Source of the DNA: Balneolaceae bacterium
GTDB lineage: Bacteria; Bacteroidota; Rhodothermia; Balneolales; Balneolaceae
NCBI GenBank assembly: GCA_034521495.1
Contig: JAXHMK010000014.1
Coordinates: forward strand, 1-64,000
Length of the DNA: 64,000 nt
Reading direction: 5' to 3'
The notes beneath the pieces are model-generated. The model was not told the DNA's origin and made no database searches. It was given only the letters and a program-made list of their open reading frames with translations. How positions within the stretch are numbered: position 1 is the stretch's first letter; each line of letters opens with the position of its first letter. The position numbers and the translations under genes were made by a program. Below, piece by piece: positions 8,745 to 18,426 of this stretch.

Positions 8745-11297
8745 CTAACCGGTTTCAAGTCTCAAAATTTCGAGTGGTGAATGATTGAAAATATGCCTGC
8801 TTCCGCTCCAGCCAATCAGAATTGCAGCCACAGTTATCAGGGCAGATAACAAAGAAACTGTAAACAGGTCGGGTACGAAAACAAGGTCAAAGTAGAAATA
8901 AGCTAATGTCCAGCTCGCAACAATGGCCAGCAGCAAACCGGCCAGTCCGGAAAGTAAACCCAAAAGTGCGTACTCTATGGTTTGAATTGTTCCGATTTGG
9001 GATTTATCTGCACCGAGTGTTCGAAGAAGAACAGATTCCCGGGTTCTCTGTTTTCGGCTGATGGCGATAGAGCTTGCCAGAACGATGAATCCTGTAAGAA
9101 TGCTAAAAAACGCCATGAACTGAATAGCAAGTGCCATCTTATCCAAAAATTCTCGCACACTTTGGAGGGCAACAGAAATATCAATAGAGGAGATATTTGG
9201 AAATTGTGCAGTTACTTGCTGCTGCAGATCTATTGTTTGTTCCCGTGAATTTGTTCTTACGGTAGAGGCAAAAAATTGCGGAGCCTCTTCAAGTACACCT
9301 TTGGGAAACAGCACGAAGAAATTGGGTTGAGGCCGGTCAAAATTCACCTCCCGAATACTTGCCACCACTGTTGTAACCGGAACTCCCTGAACGTTGAATC
9401 CAAGTGTATCACCCACTTCAACCTTCAAATCCTCGTCAATCTGGTCGGCAATAGAGATCGGTACAACAGAACCAATTCCATCAGCCTCTCCGATCCATTC
9501 TCCCTCCAGTATTGTTTCGGAATCGATAAGGGAGTCCCTGTAAGTAACCCTGTATTCTCTTGATAGCGCCCACCCGCTTATATCCAGAGTAGTATCCGCA
9601 CGAACCTCAGAAACGGGCACACCTTTACGGCTGGCGAGTCTCATTGATACAATGGGCACATTCTGTATTACTTCTGCATTATTATCTTCAATAATATCCA
9701 GGAAAGGTTGATTTTGATCGACCTGAATATCATAAAAAACTGCATCTGGCATCTGTTCGCCTGTTTGAAATTCTATGCGCTGAAGCAGCATATCCTGGCT
9801 CATATATAGTGTTCCAATCAGAAGCATTCCCATCCCAAGTGTAATCATAAGCATGGATGTTTGATTATTTGGCCTGAATAGATTTGCCATACCCTGCCGT
9901 ACAGTATAAGAGAAAGATTTCAACCGCAGTTTTTTAATGGTAAACATCAAGAGAGCCGCAACTCCCCATAGTAAGAATACACAGACAATCAGTCCGCCGG
10001 TAAATCCAAGGGCCACTAAATAACTTTCAGTCAGTAATCCAACGACTGCAACGAGAATCAGGATTGTCGATGAAAATGACACTATTTTTGCACGTTTCGA
10101 TAACGCTTTGATTGGAGAAAATTCTACCGTACGAAGGGTTAACAAGGGGGAGATTGTACTAATAGTTACTAATGGTAACAGGGAGAAAACCAAACTGATT
10201 AAAAGCCCAGTAAACAACCCGAGTGCAACAGCGGGAACAGAAACCGATTGTACGATTTCAAACGGAAGAAGTCCCTCAAAAAGGGAAGGAATATAAAGTT
10301 GAATAAAAATACCCAGGCCGGTTCCAACCATTGCTCCAAAGAGTCCCATTGCAGAGATCTGTATAGCAAATATTGCAAGTATTTTTTCCTTTGTGATGCC
10401 AAGACATCGCAGTGTTGCAACCATATTCGATTTTCGTTTGATATACACATACACTGCACTGGAAACACCTAATCCACCCAGCATAATGGCGATGAATGCG
10501 ATCAAACCTAAAAACCTTGAGAGGTTATTCACAACCTCTTCGAACTCCTCTCTCTCCTCGGCAACAGTTTCCGTGCGGATTCTGTACTCTTCGGCAATGG
10601 GCTCGAATGCCTCTTCGATCTCACCGGCTTTTTCCTCAGAATCAAATTTAAAATAGTGCATATATTCAACCCTGCTGCCGCGGTCAAGCAATCCGGAGTC
10701 TTCTACAATGGATTTTGGAATATATACCCGGGGACCGATGAGTGAAAAAGCTGCGGCTTCTCCCGGCACGCTGATTAAAGCTCCGCCAATTTGAAGAGTT
10801 ATATTTCCAACCTGGATACTGTCGCCAACTGCAGATCCATATTGGTTGAGAGCTGATTGCTCAACAATGGCAAATTTCTCCTCTTTATACCTGTCTGCTG
10901 CACTTGCTGGTTCAGTTTTTAGTGTGCCATAAAGGGGAAAAGGTCCCTCAATGGCTCGTATTTGTGATAAACGGGTGGAGCCGCTTTTTTTAAACAGCAC
11001 CATGGAGTTGAATTCAATGGAATTTGCATCGCTCCCTCCAATGGAATCGATAAAAGCGATCGCTTCTTCGGGGTAGGGTTGATTTGAATCCATCTCAAGG
11101 TCGGCTCCAAGTAACTCCTTTGCCTGGCTGTCAACGGTGAGAAGTACATCACTTCGGAAAGAGAGAATGGCTACAAGTGCGGCAATGCCAGCAATCATGG
11201 AGGATGTGTAGAGAAGCAGGCTTTTCCATTGTGGTTTAGTATCTCTCCAGGCCATCCTCCAGCTCGAAGGAGAAAACAGTTCGTTTATCAGCTTCAT
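8745..11297 (-). CDS. ybbP: ABC transporter permease, FtsX family (YbbP-like)
   Basis: An 850-residue FtsX/MacB-type permease. There is one membrane span near residues 27-45, a large periplasmic domain (about 50-245), a block of spans around 255-480 and a second FtsX block at the C-terminus (about 725-840), the duplicated layout of YbbP. The start overlaps the stop of the ATPase gene by 4 bases, so translation is coupled. Gene order permease-ATPase with a divergent tesA-type esterase matches the ybbP-ybbA/tesA arrangement of many Gram-negatives. The substrate is unknown; lipoprotein or hydrophobic-compound export is usually suggested. Confidence 0.9.
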   Translation of the reverse strand: MKLINELFSPSSWRMAWRDTKPQWKSLLLYTSSMIAGIAALVAILSFRSDVLLTVDSQAKELLGADLEMDSNQPYPEEAIAFIDSIGGSDANSIEFNSMVLFKKSGSTRLSQIRAIEGPFPLYGTLKTEPASAADRYKEEKFAIVEQSALNQYGSAVGDSIQVGNITLQIGGALISVPGEAAAFSLIGPRVYIPKSIVEDSGLLDRGSRVEYMHYFKFDSEEKAGEIEEAFEPIAEEYRIRTETVAEEREEFEEVVNNLSRFLGLIAFIAIMLGGLGVSSAVYVYIKRKSNMVATLRCLGITKEKILAIFAIQISAMGLFGAMVGTGLGIFIQLYIPSLFEGLLPFEIVQSVSVPAVALGLFTGLLISLVFSLLPLVTISTISPLLTLRTVEFSPIKALSKRAKIVSFSSTILILVAVVGLLTESYLVALGFTGGLIVCVFLLWGVAALLMFTIKKLRLKSFSYTVRQGMANLFRPNNQTSMLMITLGMGMLLIGTLYMSQDMLLQRIEFQTGEQMPDAVFYDIQVDQNQPFLDIIEDNNAEVIQNVPIVSMRLASRKGVPVSEVRADTTLDISGWALSREYRVTYRDSLIDSETILEGEWIGEADGIGSVVPISIADQIDEDLKVEVGDTLGFNVQGVPVTTVVASIREVNFDRPQPNFFVLFPKGVLEEAPQFFASTVRTNSREQTIDLQQQVTAQFPNISSIDISVALQSVREFLDKMALAIQFMAFFSILTGFIVLASSIAISRKQRTRESVLLRTLGADKSQIGTIQTIEYALLGLLSGLAGLLLAIVASWTLAYFYFDLVFVPDLFTVSLLSALITVAAILIGWSGSRHIFNHSPLEILRLETG

Positions 11298-12028
11298 TGT
11301 GTTATGTTGGCCCGGATTGTTTCGGTTTCTTCAACAGGAGATTTTGTATCAGAGATAATGGCTCCACTCCTCAATTCGATAATTCGATTACATTTCGATG
11401 CCAATTCCCTGTCGTGGGTTACTATGATGAGTGTGGTCCCTTCGTCCCGGTTTAATTCAAAAAGAAGATCTTCTATTTGAGCACCGGTATCTCCATCAAG
11501 GTTTCCTGTCGGTTCATCAGCAAAAAGAATATCGGGTTTGTGAATGAAGGCTCTTGCCAGGCCAACACGCTGCTGTTCCCCGCCTGAAAGTTGAGTAGGG
11601 TAGTGGGTGATGCGATCTTTTAAACCGACTTTATCGAGTAGTTCAATAGCTTGTTTCTCCACCTCTTTATAGGAAAGACCGCGGAGTTCAATGGGAACCA
11701 TTACATTCTCAAGGGCCGTAAGCGTTGAAATGAGTTGAAAAGATTGAAATACAAACCCTATTTGTTCGTTCCTGATGGATGATAGTTCCGATTCACTGAG
11801 AGCGGAAATTTTTTGATCGTTCAGAAAAACATCTCCCGATGTAGGTTTATCCAACCCGGCACAGAGTCCTAAAAGAGTAGTTTTACCACTTCCGGATGGA
11901 CCGACAATTGCACAGGAGAGTCCGCTTTCAACCGAAAAAGTTATATCCTTAAGTACAGTGAGCTCTTTGTTGCCGCTTGTAAATGTTTTTGAAAGAGTAT
12001 CGACAGATAAAATGGAACTATTCGTCAT
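11294..12028 (-). CDS. ybbA: ABC transporter ATP-binding protein (YbbA/LolD family)
   Basis: A 244-residue ATPase with a Walker A motif at about residues 43-51 (GPSGSGKTT), the ABC signature LSGGEQQR near residue 147, Walker B with FADEPTGNLD and the switch histidine in VTHDRE. This is the MacB/LolD-like class that powers FtsX-type permeases, and the permease gene overlaps its stop codon by 4 bases. It is divergent from the esterase gene across about 88 bases that must hold both promoters. Confidence 0.93.
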   Translation of the reverse strand: MTNSSILSVDTLSKTFTSGNKELTVLKDITFSVESGLSCAIVGPSGSGKTTLLGLCAGLDKPTSGDVFLNDQKISALSESELSSIRNEQIGFVFQSFQLISTLTALENVMVPIELRGLSYKEVEKQAIELLDKVGLKDRITHYPTQLSGGEQQRVGLARAFIHKPDILFADEPTGNLDGDTGAQIEDLLFELNRDEGTTLIIVTHDRELASKCNRIIELRSGAIISDTKSPVEETETIRANITQ

Positions 12029-12116
12029 TATTTATTTATTAAATTCAACAACCATCAAACAGAATGGAGAACATAAACCATTCCATAAAAGATATTAACT
12101 TATCAAAAAATAACGC

Positions 12117-12740
12117 ATGAAGTTTTTAAAGGTTGCAATATTAAGCCTGGCATTTCTCGGTTTTACAAATTGTTACGCCCAAGAAGATAAAACCATCCTC
12201 TTTTTTGGTGATAGTATTACTGCGGGGTATGGTCTTGAAACTGAACAGGCGTTTCCGGCGCTGATTCAACAAAAAATTGACTCACTTGATTTAAATTACT
12301 CAGTAGTAAATGCAGGATTGAGTGGTGAGACCACGGCCGGTGGTTTGCGGCGGGTTGACTGGATCCTGCAGCAGCCTGTAGATATTTTTGTACTGGAATT
12401 GGGAGGTAATGATGGTTTGAGAGGAATAGATCCCCAAAATTCCAAGCAAAATTTGCAGGGAATAATCAACAAGGTACAGCAAAAATATCCGGATGCAGAC
12501 ATTGTGTTGACAGGCATGCAGGCACCGCCCAATCTCGGGGATATCTATACGAGTGAGTTTCGCAGCATTTTTTACGAACTGGCTGAACAAAACGATGTTA
12601 CCTATATGCCCTTTATTTTAAAGGAGGTGGCCGGGAATCCCGATTTAAATCAGCCGGATGGAATTCATCCCACAGCCAGAGGACATCGGGTTGTAGCAGA
12701 AAATCTTTGGGAGGTTCTGCGGCCTTTGCTCACATCTTAG
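12117..12740 (+). CDS. tesA: Periplasmic GDSL arylesterase/lysophospholipase (TesA-like)
   Basis: A 207-residue SGNH hydrolase with an N-terminal signal peptide (cleavage near YAQ-E, residue 22). Block I is FFGDSITAGYG with nucleophile S33; block III is the GGND near residue 100; block V is DGIHPTARGH with the catalytic Asp and His near residues 182-185. TesA-type enzymes hydrolyse thioesters, aryl esters and lysophospholipids in the periplasm. It is divergent from the ybbA-ybbP pair, as in other Gram-negatives. It ends tail-to-tail with the SIMPL gene with a 4-base overlap. Confidence 0.92.
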   Translation: MKFLKVAILSLAFLGFTNCYAQEDKTILFFGDSITAGYGLETEQAFPALIQQKIDSLDLNYSVVNAGLSGETTAGGLRRVDWILQQPVDIFVLELGGNDGLRGIDPQNSKQNLQGIINKVQQKYPDADIVLTGMQAPPNLGDIYTSEFRSIFYELAEQNDVTYMPFILKEVAGNPDLNQPDGIHPTARGHRVVAENLWEVLRPLLTS

Positions 12741-13438
12741 TTGATTCGAAATTGCATTGTAACATTTTCTCTTACAGGTATAGCTCTCTCAAATTGCAAT
12801 AATGAACCTCCTCCGGCATCGTACGCAACCATCTCCATGTTCCCGCTTCTGGAGGCATAGGGTCGGCTGGAATGGTAATTTATAGTGATTACATCGGTAA
12901 TCTTTTTTCCGGCCGCTTCAGCGAGTAATTCCGCTTTTCTTCGAGCTTCTTGTACAGCTTTTTGTAGAGCTTCGTCACTTGCCTGACTTAATTTTTTAGA
13001 AGAGAACGAGCCCGAAAAGTTGGTGAATCCGTTTTCAATCAGATTAATTTGCATCGATTCAAACTGAGTAACGTCATCCAAAACAATCATGACCTGTTGT
13101 TGTGTTTCATACCCACTCTGCCCGGTGTTGTTGTATCTTCTTATATGAGAAATACTGATAGGATTTGCTGTGATATTACTATCCGCCACACCCTCATTGA
13201 GAAGCAGTTCAGTTAAATACTTTTCCTGTTCTTTATGCAGTTCGAATGCTTCCCTGGCATCCTGTTTGAATTGTGTGATATTCACCTGAAAATGAATTCT
13301 ATCAGCAGGGATAAGAACTTCCCCGGTGGCATCAACCGAGATTTGTGAGTTGTTTTCCATGGATTGAGCAGATAAATCCATATACGATGTGAGAAATAAA
13401 AGAATGAAGGCTAAAGAACAGATCGATACTTTTTTCAT
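12737..13438 (-). CDS. SIMPL (DUF541) domain periplasmic protein
   Basis: 233 residues with a signal peptide (about 1-24). The mature part begins ISVDATGEVLIPADRIHFQV, the characteristic first strand of SIMPL/DUF541, and carries the long helix EARRKAELLAEAAGKK seen in the family. SIMPL proteins form periplasmic or outer-membrane oligomers, and one member is linked to oxidative-stress tolerance; the precise role is unknown. The gene overlaps the tesA-like gene tail to tail. Confidence 0.88.
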   Translation of the reverse strand: MKKVSICSLAFILLFLTSYMDLSAQSMENNSQISVDATGEVLIPADRIHFQVNITQFKQDAREAFELHKEQEKYLTELLLNEGVADSNITANPISISHIRRYNNTGQSGYETQQQVMIVLDDVTQFESMQINLIENGFTNFSGSFSSKKLSQASDEALQKAVQEARRKAELLAEAAGKKITDVITINYHSSRPYASRSGNMEMVAYDAGGGSLLQFERAIPVRENVTMQFRIN

Positions 13439-13572
13439 AGGGATTAGGCCGGTTCGTTATTTTGATTATTTAACTTATCACTTGCAACGAATTTTAAAAT
13501 CATATTGGTATATAATCAGCAGATATTATAACTGATGGTTGTTATTTATAATAGAAAATGTAGAACATTGGT

Positions 13573-13719
13573 TGTGTTTAGCAACCTGGCAGTGCGATAG
13601 CTCCTGCCAGGGTCGCATGGGACGGTTTTCGAAGGGAATTAACCTTTTCCCACAACTCTGACAGGAACCGAAAAAGCACGGCGCTCTGTCAGGTTGTTTG
13701 ACTCAAACTGCTAAACACA
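13573..13719. repeat. Inverted-repeat element, family 4, copy A
   Basis: About 147 bp bounded by perfect 11-bp inverted ends TGTGTTTAGCA and TGCTAAACACA. The interior has CCTGGCAG and CTGTCAGG motifs that can pair. A second copy at 59029-59168 has about the same length and a largely matching interior. No clear target duplication was found at this copy. Confidence 0.7.
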
Positions 13720-13899
13720 TACAGAGTATTTTCTCATACTATATCTCTACATCCAGTTTAATTATTGAATCAATCACTTTAACTATCTTAGAAACGAAAA
13801 ATATTTTTAACAGAATTACCAAATTGCTAACCGTTTATTTTTTATACAGAAATGATGATTAATAACAGGCAATTTTAAAACAAGAATTCAAAATTTTCA

Positions 13900-13913
13900 T
13901 GGAAGCGCTTGCA
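13900..13913. promoter_or_regulatory. LacI/GalR-type operator candidate
   Basis: TGGAAGCGCTTGCA fits the LacI-family operator pattern TGnAAnCGnTTnCA and is a near-perfect palindrome centred on CG. It lies about 100 bp before the TonB receptor start. This suggests carbohydrate-responsive control of the receptor. No LacI-family regulator is encoded in the window. Confidence 0.5.
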
Positions 13914-14013
13914 TCTACCAATTATTGGCAGTTATTTTGAGAAAAGTTTTGGGGTTTTAAACTACAAAAATCTCGTGAAACATAGCCGGTAACAAGAATT
14001 AAATAACTTTCTT

Positions 14014-16227
14014 ATGAATCGAAAGATAGCCGCTACCAAAATTCTATTTCTCTTTTCCATTGCTCTTCTCACCTCTCTGCTTATATCTAACTCGCTTTTT
14101 GCCACTCCTTATATTCAGCAAAATAGTAACCAAATATCCATATCGGGAACAGTGGTCGATGCCAACTCTGGTGACCCTCTGGCCGGCGTAAACGTAGTTG
14201 TACAGGGAACCATGGTGGGGGAAGCCACAAATTCACAGGGCGAATTTTCACTCAACGTCAGCAGCGAACCGCCTGTTACGCTCATCGCCTCAATTATAGG
14301 ATATTCCACACAAGAAATTGTTATTACTGAACAAAATGTTACAGGATTGGAAATTGAACTGTCGGAAGAGACTATTCTCGGTAACGATGTTGTGGTTTCT
14401 GCGTCGCGGGTAGAAGAGAGCATCCTGGATGCTCCGGTTTCCATCGAAAAGATGGACATTATCTCTATTAATCAAACAGCTTCCCCGAGTTATTACCAGG
14501 CATTGAAAAATTTGAAAGGCGTGGATATGACCACAAGCAGTATCAATTTTCAGATTATCAACGCCCGCGGATTTAACTCCACCGGAAACACCCGAATGGT
14601 ACAATTAACCGATGGAATGGATACACAGGCTCCGGCTTTGAACTTTCCTATCGGGAATCTGAATGGTCCTTCCGTACTTGATGTGGAGAGTGTAGAGTTT
14701 CTTCCGGGCGCTTCCTCTGCTCTTTATGGTCCCAATGCGTTCAATGGAATTCTTCTCGTAAACAGTAAAAACCCCTATCGATACCCGGGGCTGAGTGTTA
14801 ATGTTAAGACCTCGGTGAATCATCTGGACAGTCGTCCTTCTTTGGGTGAACCGGATGGTGCCCAACCGATGTACGATTTTGCTGCCCGTTATGCGAAAGT
14901 AATTGATGATCGCTTCGCGTTTAAAGTTAATTTCAGCTATTCCCAGGCTCAGGATTGGGTGGGTATCAACTATTCTGATAAGAATTCAAACTTGGCTCCA
15001 TCAGGAGTTTCGAATAACCCGGCTTATGACGGAGTACATCTTTATGGAGATGACGGTTCATTTAATATTGGTCTTTTAGGACTTCCGAGTGAAAATCGAA
15101 CTGCGATTGCACAACAAATATCAGGACAGACGGGTGTACCTGCATCAATTACAGAGCAATACGTTGGTGCGTTACCTGCTCAACCCGTCACAAGAACCGG
15201 CTACCGTGAGGAGTTTTTAGTAGATCATGATGCAAATAATCTGAAATTTGGGGGTTCTGTTCACTATCGGTTTACTGATAATTTAGAAGGGAGCTATACG
15301 GCGAATTATGGAGCCGGTACATCGGTTTACAGTGGAGCTCAGCGGTATAGCTTAAAGGATTTCTACATTCATCAGCATAAAATTCAATTTGAAGGGGATA
15401 ACTTCATGGTTCGCGGATATGGAACGTTTGAGAACTCAGGTGATTCCTACATTGCTGACTTTGTAGGGTTTTCAATCAACGATCAATATCGAAACACAAA
15501 TCAATGGTTTGGAACCTACGCCGGAGCATTTGCCGGTGGGTTGATGCAACTTGCATCCGAAGCTCAAGGCGGAAATCCAACGTTTAATCCGGCAACTGTT
15601 AATGCGATTTTAAATAATCCGGAAGCATTGAGTGGCTTGCATGGAAATGCCAGGAATATTGCTGATATGGGTCGTATTCAACCCGGAACTGAGGAATTTT
15701 CGAACGCTTATGAAGCTGCATTATCCGATGTTGTACCGCAAGGAGCTCGTTTTGACGATCAGTCACGATTCTTACATGCTGAGGGCCTCTATAATTTCAA
15801 AAACGAAATCTCCTTCATGGATCTGCAAGTTGGTTTAAGCTTCCGTCAGTATCAGCTGCGCTCTAACGGAACTATTTTTGATGATGAAGACGGCGGTGTT
15901 GATATCAACGAATACGGTGGATTTATGCAGGCGTCGAAATCACTGTTGGATGATCGGCTTCGTTTGACTGGTTCAATTCGGTACGATAAAAATGAAAATT
16001 TCGATGGCCAGTTCAATCCGCGGCTCTCTTCCGTTATCCGGATTGCAGATCAACAAAACATTCGGGCATCCTATCAAACCGGTTTCAGAAATCCAACTAC
16101 ACAAGGTCAGTATATAGATCTGAATGTTTTAACGGCACGCCTGTTGGGCGGATTACCATTTTTGGCTGAAAAATATCGCGTGACTGAAAGCTCATATACA
16201 CTTGAATCGGTTAAACAGATTTACTAA
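14014..16227 (+). CDS. TonB-dependent receptor, N-terminal part (frameshifted)
   Basis: 737 residues: signal peptide (about 1-30), a carboxypeptidase-regulatory-like beta-sandwich (about 43-130, from ISGTVVDANSGDPLAGV), a plug domain (about 137-260, including GASSALYGPNAFNG) and most of a beta-barrel. The barrel breaks off after SYTLESV and ends a few residues later. The missing barrel end lies in the next reading frame. Two one-base insertions explain this: one in the A-run at 16213-16215 and one at 16237-16238; between them the chain RFTNAAS is readable in the third frame. A LacI-type operator lies upstream. No SusD-like partner gene follows. The substrate is unknown. Confidence 0.88.
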   Translation: MNRKIAATKILFLFSIALLTSLLISNSLFATPYIQQNSNQISISGTVVDANSGDPLAGVNVVVQGTMVGEATNSQGEFSLNVSSEPPVTLIASIIGYSTQEIVITEQNVTGLEIELSEETILGNDVVVSASRVEESILDAPVSIEKMDIISINQTASPSYYQALKNLKGVDMTTSSINFQIINARGFNSTGNTRMVQLTDGMDTQAPALNFPIGNLNGPSVLDVESVEFLPGASSALYGPNAFNGILLVNSKNPYRYPGLSVNVKTSVNHLDSRPSLGEPDGAQPMYDFAARYAKVIDDRFAFKVNFSYSQAQDWVGINYSDKNSNLAPSGVSNNPAYDGVHLYGDDGSFNIGLLGLPSENRTAIAQQISGQTGVPASITEQYVGALPAQPVTRTGYREEFLVDHDANNLKFGGSVHYRFTDNLEGSYTANYGAGTSVYSGAQRYSLKDFYIHQHKIQFEGDNFMVRGYGTFENSGDSYIADFVGFSINDQYRNTNQWFGTYAGAFAGGLMQLASEAQGGNPTFNPATVNAILNNPEALSGLHGNARNIADMGRIQPGTEEFSNAYEAALSDVVPQGARFDDQSRFLHAEGLYNFKNEISFMDLQVGLSFRQYQLRSNGTIFDDEDGGVDINEYGGFMQASKSLLDDRLRLTGSIRYDKNENFDGQFNPRLSSVIRIADQQNIRASYQTGFRNPTTQGQYIDLNVLTARLLGGLPFLAEKYRVTESSYTLESVKQIY

Positions 16228-16994
16228 TGCAGCTTCTTGAGCAACGCAGCAAGAGCAGCTTACAGGCTGCGGCAGAATTACGTTTATATCAAGAATTCGA
16301 ACCAGTAAAACCTGAACAGATACAATCATTTGAGATTGGATATAAAGGTTTGCTTGGTAATAAACTTCTCATCGATGCGGCTTATTATTATAACATTTAT
16401 GATGATTTTATTGCACAGTTCAGAGTTCGGCAAATAAATTCAGATTTCAATCAGGATGGCATGATTGCACCAGAGGAAATTCTTGATGCAGGGCCAGAAA
16501 CACTGCCCCTCCTGCTGAATGGGAACGCTCAGAATACATTCCAGCTTTACACAAACGTAACGGAAACTGTAAAATCACAGGGAGCCGTTTTTGGATTTGA
16601 ATACAGCCTTCCAAGGCGCTTTCAACTGTCGGCCAACTATAATTGGAATAAGCTGATTACCGAACGGGATGAGGGATTTATTTTCGATTTTAACACACCT
16701 GAACATAAAATAAATGTTTCATTAGGAAACCGCCGTCTGACGGATCGATTAGGTTTTAATGTGACCTATCGATGGCAAGAGGAGTTTGATTGGACATCTT
16801 CTTTTGCAAGCGGAACCGTACCATCTGTTTCAACTTTAGATGCACAGGTTACCTACCGGGTACCTGACCTTAAATCCATGGTGAAAGTGGGAGGTTCAAA
16901 CATCACCAACAACCGGCATTTTCTGAATTACGGTGGGCCAAATCTTGGTGCCATTTACTACGTGTCGCTGACGTTTGACCAGTTTTTGAATTAA
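16227..16994 (+). CDS. TonB-dependent receptor, C-terminal barrel part (frameshifted)
   Basis: 255 residues with the strand pattern of a TonB receptor barrel end: QEFEPVKPEQIQSFEIGYKG, then alternating strands and a terminal strand VSLTFDQFLN ending in an aromatic-rich segment. It completes the receptor begun at 14014; the real gene spans 14014-16994 with two frameshifts 23 bases apart. The apparent start codon here overlaps the premature stop and is probably not used. If both lesions are real, the receptor is inactive. Confidence 0.85.
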   Translation: MQLLEQRSKSSLQAAAELRLYQEFEPVKPEQIQSFEIGYKGLLGNKLLIDAAYYYNIYDDFIAQFRVRQINSDFNQDGMIAPEEILDAGPETLPLLLNGNAQNTFQLYTNVTETVKSQGAVFGFEYSLPRRFQLSANYNWNKLITERDEGFIFDFNTPEHKINVSLGNRRLTDRLGFNVTYRWQEEFDWTSSFASGTVPSVSTLDAQVTYRVPDLKSMVKVGGSNITNNRHFLNYGGPNLGAIYYVSLTFDQFLN

Positions 16995-17034
16995 GAGCTA
17001 AGTTTTAAGATACAAGATGCAGGAAGTTCGCGAT

Positions 17035-17067
17035 ACCCGTCAGACCGCTTGGAGCGGTCTGACGGGT
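17035..17067. repeat. Strong intergenic hairpin
   Basis: ACCCGTCAGACCGC and its perfect reverse complement separated by 5 bases: a 14-bp GC-rich stem between the TonB receptor gene and the convergent Smr gene. It lacks a T-tract on either strand. It may work as a bidirectional mRNA 3' stabiliser, or be a palindromic repeat. Confidence 0.6.
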
Positions 17068-17115
17068 GCACCATTGACGACTTGAATACTTACATCGTGC
17101 ATCCTGTACCTTGTG

Positions 17116-17388
17116 TCAAGGCTCCAGATTGGCAATTGTTGCTCCCCAGCCGCCACCGGATTCATTTGCAAGTTGATAATCCGTTACATGGGGATTTCTT
17201 TCAAGAAGAGAATGAACGCTGCGTCTGATATTTCCAACTCCTTTTCCATGAATAAACCGAACTTCATAGATCTCTTTTTCCAGGCAGGCCCGTATATATT
17301 CGTCAACGAGGGTTGATAGATCACTGGGTTGGAATGAATGTAAATCTAACACTCCATTGATCTCAATATGATGTTCTTCTGAGCTCAT
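17116..17388 (-). CDS. Stand-alone Smr domain protein
   Basis: A 90-residue protein consisting almost only of an Smr domain: LDLHSF near residue 15 (the LDxH motif) and HGKGVGNIR near residue 50. Smr domains, as at the C-terminus of MutS2, bind or cleave nucleic acid. The start overlaps the end of the CHAD gene by 4 bases, so the two are translationally coupled. A full MutS2 with its own Smr domain is encoded at 43034-45433. Confidence 0.88.
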   Translation of the reverse strand: MSSEEHHIEINGVLDLHSFQPSDLSTLVDEYIRACLEKEIYEVRFIHGKGVGNIRRSVHSLLERNPHVTDYQLANESGGGWGATIANLEP

Positions 17389-18272
17389 TCTTTAATCTCT
17401 TGCATCAACTTTTGTGTAAACTCATCCGGTGTGAATATAAAAATTGAATCTCCCATTGTATCAGCTTGATCTTCCAGTTCTTTCAGTTCAAGATTCAAAA
17501 TGTTTTTTAACTCAGTGAGTGGGTCTGTTTTCTCAATTGTATCTTCGGCTGAATCCAGCCATTCCAAAAACATGAAGAGGTCGTTTATACGGCCTAATAT
17601 TTCGCACAAAGTTACAATCTTTTTATAGAAGGTTTGTAAAGGATCAGTCAGGGAATCCAAAAGAGCCTCAAGCTGGTACTGCAGATCCTTCGTTCTCTTT
17701 CGCCACTCATGCAGCAGGTCCGCGTCGTGAGACTCCAATTCTGAATGGAAAGCATGGTAACTTTTCTCATATCCCAGGCCAAGCCCCTCTGCCAAACACC
17801 CGGGATTGGGATTCAGCGATTTAAAATATCCGGAAATTTCGTTGTTGGAGATGTCAGAAATCAATTTATCAAATGCAGAAGAATCTGAAAGCAAACTCTC
17901 TTCGATCTTTTGAGCACCTTGTTTATTTAACCGGGCCAATTCATCAACAAAATGTCTTGTAGATTTTATCTGATTAAATTCTTCGAGAAGTAGTTGCCTT
18001 ACATGTGCATCCCTGCAATCAGAAAACAGTCGTCCGGAATCACGCAGCATATAATTGACGGGCTTATAGCTCTCTTCGTCAGCACAGAACCGTGTCAATT
18101 TTACAAATGCCCTTAAAAATTTTAATCGCTTTCTGATTAAATGGACCGATTCCACCATATTGCCCGGAGCTGCCATCGCTAAATCTTTGATCTCTCCGCT
18201 TGAGATTTCGAATATGGCCAGGATTCGTTTATTTAAGTCGTTTGTACTCTTATCGTCAAGATTGGAGATCAT
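17385..18272 (-). CDS. CHAD domain-containing protein
   Basis: 295 residues, all-helical, with conserved basic and histidine positions of CHAD: VHLIRKRLKFLRAFVKL in the N-terminal part and HEWRKRTKDLQYQLE in the C-terminal half, each helix carrying H and R/K residues. CHAD domains bind inorganic polyphosphate and are often found near polyphosphate enzymes, though none lies here. It is the first gene of a two-gene unit with the Smr gene. Confidence 0.9.
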   Translation of the reverse strand: MISNLDDKSTNDLNKRILAIFEISSGEIKDLAMAAPGNMVESVHLIRKRLKFLRAFVKLTRFCADEESYKPVNYMLRDSGRLFSDCRDAHVRQLLLEEFNQIKSTRHFVDELARLNKQGAQKIEESLLSDSSAFDKLISDISNNEISGYFKSLNPNPGCLAEGLGLGYEKSYHAFHSELESHDADLLHEWRKRTKDLQYQLEALLDSLTDPLQTFYKKIVTLCEILGRINDLFMFLEWLDSAEDTIEKTDPLTELKNILNLELKELEDQADTMGDSIFIFTPDEFTQKLMQEIKE

Positions 18273-18426
18273 AAACGGGTTTTAAGCAGGTATAAAATGT
18301 CTTTCAAATATCCGGCAGAGTACCAGATTTTTCAGATCAAAAATACGAAATAAGAAAAGTGTTTTCTCAATCTAAAAAGAAGATTGTCAGTTCATTTTAT
18401 AAACCTCTTGAAACGCTTCAATATGC

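Larger units (their letters stand above)
13439..14013. other. Intergenic leader of the TonB receptor with repeat and operator
   Basis: 575 bases without a gene. They hold the family-4 repeat (13573-13719), an AT-rich stretch, and a LacI-type palindrome at 13900-13913 about 100 bp before the receptor ATG. No cobalamin riboswitch core was recognised. Confidence 0.6.

Noticed and set aside
13439-14013. Cobalamin riboswitch before the TonB receptor
   Set aside because: I could not find the B12-box or a matching fold; only a repeat and an operator-like palindrome are visible.
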